A stretch of DNA of 64,000 nt from Tetracladium setigerum (lineage: Eukaryota > Ascomycota > Leotiomycetes > Helotiales): assembly GCA_031472005.1 (NCBI GenBank), contig PZJY01000004.1, positions 1,090,556-1,154,555 of the forward strand, written 5' to 3'. Of this stretch, positions 10,679 through 21,946 are shown one piece after another (position 1 is the stretch's first letter; each line of letters starts with the position of its first letter). The position numbers and the translations under genes are program-made. Below the pieces are notes generated by a model that did not search any database, was not told the DNA's origin, and saw only the letters and a program-made list of their open reading frames with translations.

Positions 10679-12068
10679 TTAAGACGAAAGAAGGGGCCAA
10701 TTCCCGACATCCCCTAACTTACCTTCCCCTCCAAAATTCAATGTCATAGTTCCACTGTTCGTATGTTGTTGCAAGCCATGGTTTGCCCCGTAAAAATAGG
10801 CATCATTGCTTATCGTCTGTACACCCTTCTCATTAGCCATCGTCCTAAAACTCAAGTCCAAAAAACCACACAAACATCCAATTACAAATCCAAGTCATCC
10901 TTCCGCAAAACCAACCAGTACAAGGGAAAAGAAATGTACTCACCTTCTTCTCCTTCTCCTCCACAGCAGGCTTGGCGAATTCTCGACTCCATTTCGTAAG
11001 GAGGCCAACCACTTTCAAGTAGTTCTCCTCCTTCTGGTTGTCGAACTTGCAGATCTCAGAGTGATTCCCATTGAGCAGGATACTCTCATATCCCGACAGC
11101 GTAGCCGAGGACTCATCGACGATCTAGCAGCACCCAAAACGTCAACCAGAGCTCCAAGTCCCTTTGACAGTGCCAAACAATCAACCCCTCAAAACAAAAC
11201 AAGAAGGAACTCAAACCTACCATCCCCACAGCCCCCATAGGCAACCCCTCGAAAAAACACACCACTTCAATCTTCGTCTTCGCATCCTCATTCCTCTGCC
11301 TCAGCAATTTGGGGAATACATCCCCCACCTTCGCTAATTTCTCGCTCTTGCTCTCCAGATCCTTCGTCAGCTCCGCATTCGTCGGCTTTCCAAACGATTT
11401 TAGCATCTGCCGGCCTACCTCCGCCCACTTGGCTTTCGCAGAGCCTTTGTGCGGTGTTCCGACGAAGGCGATGCCGCGAACGCAGGAGGACAGGTGTGCG
11501 TAGGCGTTCGATGCTGAATCGATGATTGCCTAGGTTGGGGAAGAGGGGGTTAGCTGTTGATATCTACTATATATATGAAAAGAAAAAAAGTATTCCTACA
11601 TTTGCAACCACAATCCCACCCAACGAATGTGCCACAAAAATAAGCGGTCGGTTTTCCTAAATACCCACACAAGTAAAACATTAGCTAACATCCCATCCCG
11701 TCCCATCCGCGCTAAAAACATACCGCAGGCGTCCCCGTCCTCTGATTCTCCAACTGCGCAAACAAATCATTCGAATACGTATCCAGCCGATTCTCAGCGG
11801 GCCGTGCCCAGAAATGCGCAATATTGGCGTCGTAGCCAAATGTGAAGATGCGCGCGTCGGGGATGTCGAGGGGGAGGAGCTTTTGCGGCCAGAGGATGCT
11901 GTTTTTGGTCCACGTGCGCTCGCGGGCGCCGTTGAGGCCGTGGATGAATACTATGCTGTTTGGGTTTATTAGTTTGATGGTCAGGGAGGTTGGAAGAGAT
12001 GGATGGAAAGTATGGGCTTACTCGACTGTGGGAGTTTCTGCGGTATAGAGTTCGAGGAGGCCGTACAT
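10679..12068 (-). CDS. SERAC1/DUF676-like alpha/beta-hydrolase with C-terminal amyloid-like motif
   Basis: Start ATG 12068. Exons 12068-12022, 11955-11725, 11656-11600, 11529-11221, 11123-10944 and a last exon from about 10844 to the stop at 10679. Lipase-type features: IVFIHGLNGARERTW (oxyanion region), then FVAHSLGG, a G/A-H-S-x-G-G nucleophile elbow with Ser, then GIAFVGTPHKGS. The terminal exon encodes DAYFYGANHGLQQHTNSG followed by TMTLNFGG. This resembles C-terminal amyloid signalling motifs of NLR-controlled effectors and shares F-x-G-x-N-x-G-V/L-Q with the NLR N-terminus. It matches the known SBP-type design (lipase plus PP motif, controlled by a PP-NLR). The join into the last exon is off by one base by eye, so it is the least certain boundary. 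An alternative splice would extend the product to 10452. Confidence 0.7.
10730..10800 (-). other. Candidate amyloid signalling motif (lipase C-terminus)
   Basis: Encodes FYGANHGLQQHTNSGTMTLN near the C-terminus of the hydrolase. It has spaced N, G and Q residues, like the NLR motif, but His replaces the second central Gly, so it is a weaker match. Confidence 0.45.
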
Positions 12069-12658
12069 GGTTGCGGGGTGTAGTGGGGTAATTTAGTTGG
12101 AGATATTCTTCGTGATGTTGAATAAGTCTAAATAAGTTTCGTTCTCTTCGGATTCTGGGATTATTATAAGAAAGGAAAGGAACTGCGGTGGTAATGGCAA
12201 TACAGCTGCTGAATTAACACAAGGCCGAGTAGGCGCCAGGTGAAGTGGTTCTGCAGTTTCGTTTTCTCTCCAATGGGATAACATCCTAAACCGGTGGGAT
12301 ATTGAAAAAAAAAGTGTGGTGGTGGCATTGAGATGTAACTGGTCACCTTGTGCTGTCTGCATTGTGAGGTGGCATGGAGAAAATGCCAGCTGAAAGTTAA
12401 TTGCATAGGGTTGACTTTGTTTCGAGGATGGAGACGGATTGAGGACAGAACTAGCGATCTCACGTGATGGCTGTTTCTCGCATTTCAGGGAGGACCGCCG
12501 CCCTCTTCTCGCTTCACCAACATCAGTGCCTACCAACATCTATCAACATCGTGTCTTCATATTCATTCTTCTTCTGCTATTATCCATCTGTCCATCCGTC
12601 CATACATTTCCATTTCTATCTTCATCACCAACCTACAACGACACCCCCACATCTCAGT
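12069..12658. other. Upstream region of the lipase gene
   Basis: No gene recognised. Short frames on both strands lack domain signatures. A CT/CA-rich tract lies at about 12540-12660. Confidence 0.35.
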
Positions 12659-12957
12659 CTACATCTCAGTCTTGACAACCTTCTCCTCAGAAACATTAAG
12701 GTCAACCTCCTCACGGTCAATTATCATGTTGCTCAACGGCCCCTTCTTGGCCATTAAACCGTTAAACTCATGATCTCGTATAGCGTATCGGCCGCAGCTA
12801 TGATGGTGTGCTCGGCATTGGTGTTATAGGCGGGAGCGACCTCGCCAATGTCGGCAGCAACGAGATTAATGCCTTCAAGACCACGGAGGATGGTGCGTAG
12901 CTCACGGGTGGACTAGCCTCTAGTCTCTACGGGGCCGGTTATAGGGGCGAATATATC
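12659..12957 (-). pseudogene. Agmatinase/ureohydrolase C-terminal fossil
   Basis: The minus strand encodes the C-terminal end of an agmatinase-like protein: TRELRTILRGLEGINLVAAD, IGEVAPAYNTNAEHTIIAAA, DTLYEIMSL, AKKGPLSN, ending in VVKTEM and a stop at 12661-12659. It is dead. A conserved Trp codon before STREL is TAG (G to A), and an 8-bp duplication (gtttaacg/gtttaatg) after MSL shifts the frame and makes a TAA. The N-terminal three quarters is missing. Homology stops exactly where the RIP-mutated repeat begins at 12958, suggesting a rearrangement breakpoint. Confidence 0.8.
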
Positions 12958-13375
12958 GGGTGGGTGGATGGCAGGATGGATGGGCAAGTGAATCGGCGGC
13001 GGCAATATAAGCGAGATAATAAGTGCTAGTGCGTTATTTAATAAGTGGATTAATAATGAACTATAAGTAACGAGTAGTAATAAGTAATAAGTAATAAATA
13101 ATAATCGTTAAGTAATAGGCGGACTCACTTAATCTCTTTTTTATTACTCGATATAATCGCTTTTTTTTAAATAATTAAGTTAAATTGAAATTTTATTTTA
13201 TCTTATTTTATTTAGAGTTAAGAATAAGTTTTCTTAGGGGAGAAGGGGAAGGGCGGGGAGGGTGCTGTTTTGAAGTTAAGGATGTGTAGATGGGAAAGGT
13301 AAATGGGAAAGGTAAATAGGAAAAGTAAAAGGTCTCCTTCTTATATAATTATAATATCATATATCTACACTATGC
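12958..13375 (+). repeat. RIP-mutated copy of the het-C 3' flank
   Basis: The first 35 bases are identical to 3691-3725, then the copies are collinear for about 400 bp with many transitions. Where the other copy has tgatgagtg or gatgggtgatg, this one has taataagtg or aataagtaata. Changes are mostly TpG to TpA and C to T, leaving the copy very AT-rich. That is the footprint of repeat-induced point mutation. Orientation is the same as the partner. Confidence 0.75.
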
Positions 13376-15110
13376 CTATCTATATCTAGGATCTAGGTAG
13401 ATATTGTATGCATATGGTTAGTTAGTGATCTTGCACACTTTCAACAGTTGGATGTTAGATGCGCTTATATTCTGTTGTCCCGTCTCACTAATTTACTCTT
13501 ACCCTGAAGTGTGTTTATGTGTGTGAGAGAGACAGAGGCAGAGAGAGAGAAAGAGGCAAAGAGAGAGAAAGGTATTTGTAAGCAGTTTACGAGGATGGAG
13601 TATAGTTATAGTTCGTTGAATTACCTGAGGGAGGTGAATGAGGTAGTGTCACGTGACCACGGTAGGTAAGGTAGGATAGGTGAGGTAGGTAGTAATTGAA
13701 TGGTAAGACCCCTACATGTTAAGATATTCTGTTTATTTAATTGTAGCTCGGAATTTACAAGATGTATGTTAGAGGCATAGAAGCAGGATTAGAAAAATGG
13801 CATTTGATTAAATCCTAGGTAGGTAGGTAGGTAGGTAAGGGAGATTGCTAGATTATTTCTTTATTTCTTTATAGTGCAAGATTGAAGGACTTGGAGGGAG
13901 AAGTGGAGAGGAAAAGTGGAGTGGAGGAGGAAGTGGAGGGGGAAGGGGAGGAGGAATAAAGAGGGGAAAGGGGAAGTGGAGGTAGATTTGGATGGAGGAG
14001 TGGAGAGGGAAGTAGGGATTTGGAAATGAAAGAATGAGAGTGTGAGAGCCTAAAATTGCGAAATTGCTTTAGGTTTGATCGGACTTAATAATAGTACAAT
14101 CAAGTACAGTATGAGCGTATGAATGAGTGATTACTTTGAAGAATAGAGAACTGAACAGATCTAGGGCTAGGTAATTAATATTGTTGTATTACCTGGTTTT
14201 GTGAAGTGTAAGAATAGGTCTATCTATGGATGTTGTGAATCCAGCTGATATCTACCTACTGGAAGCGGGTTAATCACTTGATGACTGGGAATCTAGGTTT
14301 TGATATTTAACCAAATCTCAGATAGGTATATTTAGGGGGTTCAGGAAGTATTGAAATATGTAAAGGAATCTGAAATCCAGAATGGGTGACCTGATGTTCC
14401 TGTTCCCCATAGTCCATAAGCTTGGCTCTATCAGTCTGGATTTACGTCTCTTCTTGCGAAAGTTTGTTTACATAACAATACTTGAGGATTGAAGTCTATA
14501 AATATACCTAAACTAAGATAGGTATCTAAACACTAATTTTAAGACGCATTAACGATTTCTCGCTCCAAGATTCCCGAAGACCTTGGAAAGTTGTTCGGAA
14601 GCTTGTATAAGTCCCTTTCAACCGCTCTCTAAAGATAGCGATATAAATTTATATCTTCAAGACCCATCGAAAGGTCATATTTCAATTCCTTCATGCCTGA
14701 ATTCTTGAACTGCTCCGCGTCCTGGCTTGACAACTTCGCCGCCGACTCTTTCATTTTTGCGTCTTGTCCTAGTTGGCTTCATCCTTAATTTTTTGGGTTC
14801 GTATTATGGACCACAATTATCGCTCTACTTATACCGTTTCTTCAAACACCTGGAGAGCCACCTCTTTGATATAGGTAATTTGGGATGTAGTAAATCACAC
14901 AAAAGAATAGATAAGCCTTCGCCCGGCTCCATATAAGTCAAAGCAGTCCGTTTTTGAAAGCCATAGTAGGGTAAAGTAGCCAGGTTTTCTTCATTCTGTT
15001 AGCCAATCATTCCTCACTCAAAACTCTTTAATTGATTGCTTTAACAGGTTTGTATAGAATTGGATATCTGCAATCGGCTGCATGGACTGCATATCACTAA
15101 AATCACCTAC
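13376..15110. other. Gene-poor region with microsatellites and polypurine tracts
   Basis: No gene recognised. It contains a GA-rich tract at about 13525-13572, a taggtagg tandem around 13815-13842, and a strongly purine-biased top strand at about 13870-14000 (repeats of gtggag, ggaggagg). The remainder to the MFS stop is AT-rich and includes the MFS 3' region. Confidence 0.55.
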
Positions 15111-16840
15111 TCAACGCGCCAAAGAACCCGTCTTCCTCAACTCATCATGCTGCCCTTTCTCACCCACCTCAAACTTCTCCTTCTCATCCACATCCACATT
15201 CTCCACATCCTTCAAAATATCCTTATCGAAAATCTGCTCCAACTCCTCCAACGTCGGTCCTTTCGTCTCCACAAAGAAAAAGTACACAACTACCCAAATT
15301 GTCGCGATCCACACACAAATATAGATATAATATTTCCATCCAATACTCTCCAAGCCGATAGGATTGACGTAATTTCCGAAAATCTGCGCAACATAGATGA
15401 CGAGGAGGACGTACGACCACATCTTTGCGCGCATCTGGTAGGTGACGAGTTCGAGAGGGTAGGTAACCACCAGGACTTGCCAGGCGACGACATAGAAGAG
15501 CTGGAAGAGGAAGATGCATGCAACCACCAGCCGACCGGCGGCGACGTTCCCTTTTTCGGTGAATTGTTGCGCGCCGACGGTCCAGACAATGAAGACGATC
15601 AGTGTGCCGCCGCTTCCCCAGAGGAAGAAGGAGCGTCGGCGGAAGGTGTTCATGAGGAAGCAGCATGCGATGGAGATGAGGTAAGACCAGAGCGTTACCA
15701 TCCCGTTGATGAGTGTGCTCTCGAATTCAGAATCCAAGCCGGTTTGTTTGAGGACGGGATTGAGATAGTTCGATACAAGGAGGTTTCCGGTACTTTGGGA
15801 GAAAACGGCAGTGGCAGTGCATAGACCGATACGTTTCCAGTTGGGGACGGAGCTGAAGAAGGCTTTCCATGTCATGTTGTTCTCGGCATCACGTTGGATG
15901 GCTTCTTTAATTTGTTGAAATTCTTGGCGTACGAGGAGAGAGTTGGGGTCTTCTTCGCCGTGGAATTTAATGAGACTGGCGAGGGCTTCATCTTCTTTGC
16001 CGTGGGCGACGAGCCATCGAGGGGATTCGGGGCTGAAGTATACCTTGGTTTGTCGAGGTTAGTGAATTTCCCTATGAAAAGATGGCATTTCGAACTTACG
16101 AGCATCAGTTGGTAGATAGAGGGGACGGCTTGGAGAAGTGTTGGGAGCTTCCATTGCCATTGACCCTTGATACTAATCGCGCCGAAGGTGACCCAAGCTG
16201 AATCAAAGTCAGATTATTCAATTCTCCCGTAAACATATTTTGGACTCACCTCCAATAACATATCCCAAAACCACGGAAGTATTATAAAGCGACGTGACAA
16301 TAGCTCGTTCCTTCGGGTGACTCATCTCCGTGATCAGAACGGGTGCTCCCATCTGTACAATCGAAGTCCCGAATCCCAATATGATCTTTCCACCAATATA
16401 GACATTCAACGACGTTGCAAACGTCTGCATGATAGCTGAGCCGACGATGATGATGGCTCCAATGAAAGTAGGCCATTTTCTTCCCAAGTAATCCGGTAGC
16501 CAATTGAGAAATATAAGAGGAATCGCTCCCCCAATTCCGGTGGACGCTCCAAAGAAACCAAGGGTTGAGCCTCGGGGATTGCCGAAATCGCTTTGCCATC
16601 GAGGCAGAAGTTGCATGGCATTGGTCATTGACTACGAAGTTTATCAATAAAGCTTTCGCGGAAAGAGACAAGATGGTGGTTACTCACCCCATCGAAACCA
16701 CTGGCCAGACTTGAGAGAAAGGCAGAAGTGAGTAGGAAATAAAGCAGGATTCCATTCTTTCGTTTATAGAAGGGTTTCTCGGCAGCAAGATCTATACTCG
16801 CGTCAAGATCTTCAATAGTATGCGCGGCCTTTGGAGCCAT
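15111..16840 (-). CDS. MFS sugar transporter
   Basis: Start ATG 16840 (MAPKAAHTIEDLD). Exons 16840-16688, 16631-16250, 16197-16100 and 16043-15111, about 521 aa. Sugar-porter family features: DYLGRKWP (the D-R/K-x-G-R-R/K loop), a glycine-rich ILGFGTSIVQMGAPVLITEM segment, PESPRWLVAHGK after TM6, and VETKGPTLEELEQIFD at the C-terminal end of TM12. These are hallmarks of hexose/lactose/quinate-type proton symporters at the plasma membrane. About 12 hydrophobic segments are visible. The substrate cannot be read from sequence, but the neighbouring GH43 enzyme and Zn2Cys6 regulator suggest uptake of a pentose or an oligosaccharide released from hemicellulose. No frame errors were seen. Confidence 0.92.
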
Positions 16841-17494
16841 GATCGCGAGATCTGGTGAAAAGGTCAATAATAAGAAAATTGAAGGAAATCTAGCGATAAG
16901 TGGCAGGGATTCGAGGTGAGAGCATGATGCAATGCATCTCAGAAGTGAGGGGAGATCCCCAGGTCTTATATACACTGACGATCAAGATTTGATTCATGAT
17001 TTTCTTAAGCGATGAAGTCGAGATGTTCCTTTACAATATGGACCATGGGGTTGTGGCATACCTCACTAAAATGCGGAGATGAGGGGAAACCTAAAGGGCC
17101 GCGGGGAGTTATCGGTGAATTGAAGCCCACATGGAAAACTGGGTTTGCAGGGAAGGGATGGGATTGATTCAACCATGGTCCTGGCTGTGACTAGTCCGTA
17201 AAAAGAATGTCCCAATTACAATCCAATGATGCAATCTGTGGAAAGAAGTCATTTGATGAAAAGGAGGACAAGAGCTAGAGTTTCCATTTTGGTAGTCGCG
17301 TGAGATTGAACATTAGACAAACAGTTATGTGTGAAGTTCACAACTTGAATACAGCTCAAGTTTCAATGAATGAGGCGCCCCGTTCTAGCTCAAGCTTGCT
17401 ATTTTTCTTTACAGGACAAGAATGAAGTCGCTTGTTTCAATTCACAGCAATACTTGAGAAGTTGAACATCTTGAAAGCTTCATTCTATCGTGAG
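16841..17494. promoter_or_regulatory. MFS promoter and GH43 3' flank
   Basis: No gene recognised. This is upstream of the MFS transporter and downstream of GH43, both on the minus strand. Confidence 0.35.
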
Positions 17495-19100
17495 CTAAGG
17501 TGAAACGTTAAAATCTATAAATTGCACAACGCTACCCTCTGCAACCTCTTTCCCTGTAGCAAAGATGCCAAATATCGTCCCGGTGAAGTCTCGTGCAGTC
17601 ATGTCTCGAGCATCGACCACACCCAATTGTGACCAACTTTCAGCCAGATCGTCCTGATACAAAAAAGTATAGATTTCTTCTGTCCCTTCAATCTTGAACT
17701 TGATGGATCCTGTGATGGACGCGGACTCTGAGGCTGTCTTTGCTGGCCCTTCTGTCTTGTTAGTGAAACTGAAGGCAACAGTTGAGGTGGTATAATCATA
17801 ATACAGCTCTGCATGTCTGAAGTCATCTTTGTACAATGCCAGACCTGCATTCAACCTTTTCGACATTTGCGATTTGTCCAGTTCCAACGTTGCCGTCGCC
17901 ATGCAGCCAGGAGCTCTTTGGCGTTTTCCATAGAAGGTAGTCGTCTCGAGACGAACCGAAAGATCCGTCTCGCTCGCTTTCAAAGCAATACGGCCATTTG
18001 ATGCGAAAGTGTAGTTATGCAATTTCGGGGTCCTGATGTAACATTCGCCAGCCTGCTCCTGACCTTGGCTCAATAACAGAGAATCTTTCGCAGGATGGTT
18101 CCTCTCAAATTGAATTTTTGGCTGAGAGAACCGGGGCCATCCATTTTCTGGCCATTCCACAGCTGTCAGAAAAGTTTCTCGACCCATCGGACTTTTGTCA
18201 TTGTTGTTTCGAATGCCCAGTACCGCTGCCCACCACTTTCCTTCTGTGTCCTGGAACAATTCTCCATGGCCAATGTTCTGGATATACTCCTCTGGCTTGC
18301 CATTGGAGGTCATGACGGGATTTTGACACGAGGAAGCATCATAGGGTCCCCAAACATTCTTTGCTCTCGCCATTGATAGCATATGATATTCGAATGTGCC
18401 ACCTTCAGCAATGAGCAGGTAGTACCAGCCATCTTTCTTGTAGATATGAGGGCCTTCGGAGTCGATCTTTGCATATCCAGCCCAGATTTCTTTCTGTTCT
18501 GACAAGGACTTGCCCGTTTTGAGGTCGATTTCGAATTGCTTGATTGTGCAAGACGGCTGCTTGAGACGGTCGAGGCCGAAGGAGCCTTGCACGTATGCGC
18601 GATCATCATCGTCCCAAAAAAGGCTGGGATCTATAGCATTAAAATCTATTGAAATGGGATCTGACCACTCGTTCGACCAGATATCGTTGGTGGTGATGTA
18701 GAAATTTGCGGTTTCGAAATCTATCCCGTCACTGGTACAGTTGGTGCAAATGATGTAAAAGGTGCCTTGATGATAACGAATTGTTGGGGCAAAGAGACCA
18801 GCAGTTGCTATCATGGTATCTCCTGTGACGAGTGGGAATGCATTTGTCGAGGCAAGAGAGAGGTCAAGCTGTTCTGGTCGTGATATCGCATTTCCTTTTT
18901 AGAGTTAGGATAAAATTTTTCTCACCACCACAAAGAGCATATCTACCAATGTGCTTCCATTCCCTGAGATCTCGAGACGCGTAGATCGGAAGTGCTGGAA
19001 AAATGTGAAAAGAAGAGGTGACCAGAAAAAATATATCGCCGTGCAGGATGACGGAGGGGTCTGGTGAGAAGCCGGGTACGATAGGGTTTTGGAACTTCAT
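17495..19100 (-). CDS. Glycoside hydrolase family 43 (beta-xylosidase/arabinofuranosidase type)
   Basis: Exons 19100-18947 and 18894-17495, about 517 aa. It starts MKFQNPIVPGFSPDPSVI with no signal peptide, so it is probably intracellular. The GH43 five-bladed propeller residues are visible: catalytic base Asp14 in SPDPS, the pKa-modulating Asp in DPSLFWDDDD, and the acid Glu in DSEGPHIYKKDGWYYL. GLFAPTIRYHQGTFY and NIGHGELFQDTEGKWW match the xylosidase-like subfamily, whose C-terminal half is a beta-sandwich (DUF1349-like). Likely substrates are xylo- or arabino-oligosaccharides taken up by the adjacent MFS transporter. The upstream regulator gene is divergent. Exact specificity is inference. 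Confidence 0.92.
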
Positions 19101-19933
19101 ATTGATCGAGCTGCCAACAATGCTAGTGGTTCAAAGATATTCTTGGGTGTAGAAGGAGGTTCAAAGTGGTAGAGGTGTTAACTAATAGGTAGTGAGAAGA
19201 AGGAAAAAGAGATATACACCCAGAGCGAGCTTGAGAATTTGATGGCAAACAGCTTGTGGATTTCCTCGTCATGTCTCCAGCGCTCACTCCACACAGCTGT
19301 AAGGAACAATCCACAACCATGAGAATAGCATTCCTCCACTTGGTTGTGATGGCCCTCGTACATGGCCGAGAGATTTCACCAGCCTCCTCATCGCCAATCA
19401 GGCCGCTGACATCGACGCTATGTGCCTGCACACAAGTGTGGTTTGGCCCCAGTAGCTGAGTCAAGCATTCAGCGTGGTGATGCACGCGGTGCTTGGTACT
19501 TGAAGTGCATAAATGGCCGCGGACAATTAAAGCACAGCTCTCGACGATATCAGAGGTGATGTCGTGAGTCCTGACTCCTTGGGTGCCGCGGTGAAATATA
19601 TGGACCAATAAGAACATTCTATTACACTCTGTACTCAAAAGATCAATAAACTCACGTGATTAATTGTGCTCCATGAATCATGACGACGAACTCAAGTCCT
19701 GATCTCTCCCAGATTTCTCCAGACTGGGGAAGACACCGCGGGGTTTTGTCATTCCCTTCATGATCAACCCAGTAATTGTCCGGGTGGTCCTCTCTGATTC
19801 CTTCAACCACCACGACAATAATCCCATCGATCGCAACCCGAGATACACACGATCCACGTCGCCCCCAGAGATTCGTCGCTCCACCCCCTTACATTCCATC
19901 TGGCTTTCTCCGTACACTTCGAACACTTTCCCA
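19101..19933. promoter_or_regulatory. Divergent promoter region, GH43 / Zn2Cys6 regulator
   Basis: An 833-bp space between two divergent starts. No gene was recognised; the short frames lack any domain signature. It is the expected location of operators for the neighbouring regulator. Confidence 0.4.
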
Positions 19934-21946
19934 ATGTCGGGCTCTCCCCCTGTTCCAGCAGCTGTTATATCCGTACCCGCCAAACGCGCCTGTGATTCAT
20001 GCCGAGCGCGTAAAGTCAAAGTACATCGCTTCTCACTCGCAAATGACACTTGGAATGCTTTCGCTGACAAGACTCTGATAGTGTGATTCTGCTTTGCCCC
20101 AATGTGCGCCTTGCCGAATATGTAATTTTCATTGTGCATACGACAAACCTGTGCAGAAGCGAGGACCACGCTTTCGAAAGACTCCACATAGAAGCCAGGA
20201 AAACCAAAAATCGCAATTCTCTCACGCCATCTACCAGACCGGACGCTCTATAGTCGTGGCCGGTCCCGAGAATAATGGGTCCGTGTCTAGTCAAGAGCTA
20301 TCACCTTCCAGCCCAATGATATGGGGAAGAGAAGCTACTGATTCGCCCAGAATCGGCCAGAACAACATTGCCATAGGGTTGTCATTGCAAGCAAACTCGC
20401 AAAGCGGAAACTGTTCTGGAAATCCAGCCCAACCATCGCCAGTTGACCATGATTATTCTGTTCCACAGCACCAGCTATCTCATGGCACCCGTGTTCCAAA
20501 CATGGAGATTGCCAAGTCAATGGACCTTCTTGCTGTTCAGCAGAGCTTGATCATGCTTTTGCAGTCATTTCTCCCTGGTGTTGCTGTCCAAAATCTTGCG
20601 TCAAGATGTGTTGATCTTTATGTACGATATCTATTCCCGATCATGCCAATCGTACATGAATCAACCTTGCGGCATAATTTGACGCTTCTGCAACCGAACT
20701 TGGGACATGATAATACGGTAGAACTTCGACCGACGTTGGATGTTCATCGTTGCTTTGCTCTGGTCGTGGCCGTCTGTGCAGAAGTTTCACTCATCTTACC
20801 TTCTCAACTATTTTCTGACGGGTCAGCTGTTGGAAAGCATTTCCTACAAGCATCTCGCAAAGCTTTAGAACTTTGCCAAGACCTGGATATAGAATCACCG
20901 GACTCGAGCTCCCTCATCATTCGTTATTTACATTCTAATTGTACTCATGCTCTTGGCCAAACGCGAGTCTCATGGCATCTCTTAGGGGAATCTATTCGGC
21001 TAGCGCAAGAGATGTGCTTGTTTGATGAGCACACATTTGATGGTATAGATCCAATCGAATCACAACTGCTGCGCAATATCTTCTGGCAGTTATACACAGG
21101 CGACAAGTCAAGCGCGCTCTTGAACAATCGACCATTCACAATGCATGAATTCAACCTAAGAACCCGAATATCTGTGCTGATGGAATCAAAAGTTGGACAT
21201 TCCCTTCTCGATGTCAACAACTTGCAACATCGTCCACCATATGAAAACCAGCTCATGACAGGTTTTTGTTTGTGTCAGAGAATGTGGAGTGTGGCATCAG
21301 ATCTACTCCTCGACCTTCAACTTCTACATCCAGTCTCTCTGCCCAATCATTCCGGCCTCAGTCCATCAGATAATCAAAGTGCAACAATCATGGATATATA
21401 CTTACAGTTTTTAAGTGTCATTGATGATCTCCCCCTTGGATTGCTGATCTAGATCGAGACGAGGGAGTTGTGAATGGTGACAATACATACCAGCAATCGG
21501 CCTTCTGGATCCAACGCACGAATCTAAAAGTCACCTTTCACTCCCTTAGCCTGATAGTCGTCCAGAAATTCTTTGATCTCGGACTATCTTCATTAATTGG
21601 AGTAAGCTCAGAGCCACTGATGATGTCTTTGAAACGAACAGAGATCGCTCGTGATATGTTGGTGACGATACAGCGAACACCCTTTGAGGCGCTTCGGGTC
21701 AATGGAGAGAGTTGTGTAAGTTCAAGACTGCTCCTCTTTCATCTGGGAAGATAGATCTATGCTTGTGTATGTTTTTGCTAATCTCCATTTCAGGTAGAAA
21801 AGATTCGTCAGATTGGCGCGGCTCTTCTGGAAATCACTCAGAAGTCTAATAATGAGCGGCTGAACCTACGCGCTCAATCTACCTTTTCCGTTCTGCTTGA
21901 TATTCTAACAAGTCTTGATTCGAAAGCTCTAGACTCATTAACTTAG
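19934..21946 (+). CDS. Zn2Cys6 transcription factor with fungal-specific TF domain
   Basis: Exons 19934-20020, 20082-21715 and 21794-21946, about 624 aa. The binuclear zinc cluster begins at residue 20: CDSCRARKVKC, split by the first intron after VK, then CAPC and CNFHC, followed by a basic linker (KPVQKRGPRFRK). The middle region is a fungal_trans domain: HPxxPIMPIVHESTLR-like FPIMPIVHESTL, ARKALELCQDLD, RVSWHLLGESIRLAQEMCL and LRNIFWQLYTGDKSSALLNNRP. The frame breaks at the C5 run 21431-21435; one extra C restores IDDLPPWIAD, a common motif in this family. It is probably the local activator of GH43 and the transporter (inference from the divergent arrangement). Confidence 0.9.

Noticed and set aside
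13815..13842. taggtagg tandem as telomere-like repeat
   Set aside because: The unit is tagg, not TTAGGG, it is short, and the region is internal.
15060..15824. 254-codon plus-strand frame over the MFS gene
   Set aside because: Mirror of the MFS last exon; the minus strand has the sugar-porter motifs.
20335..20520. Minus-strand frame within the Zn2Cys6 gene
   Set aside because: Shadow without motif.
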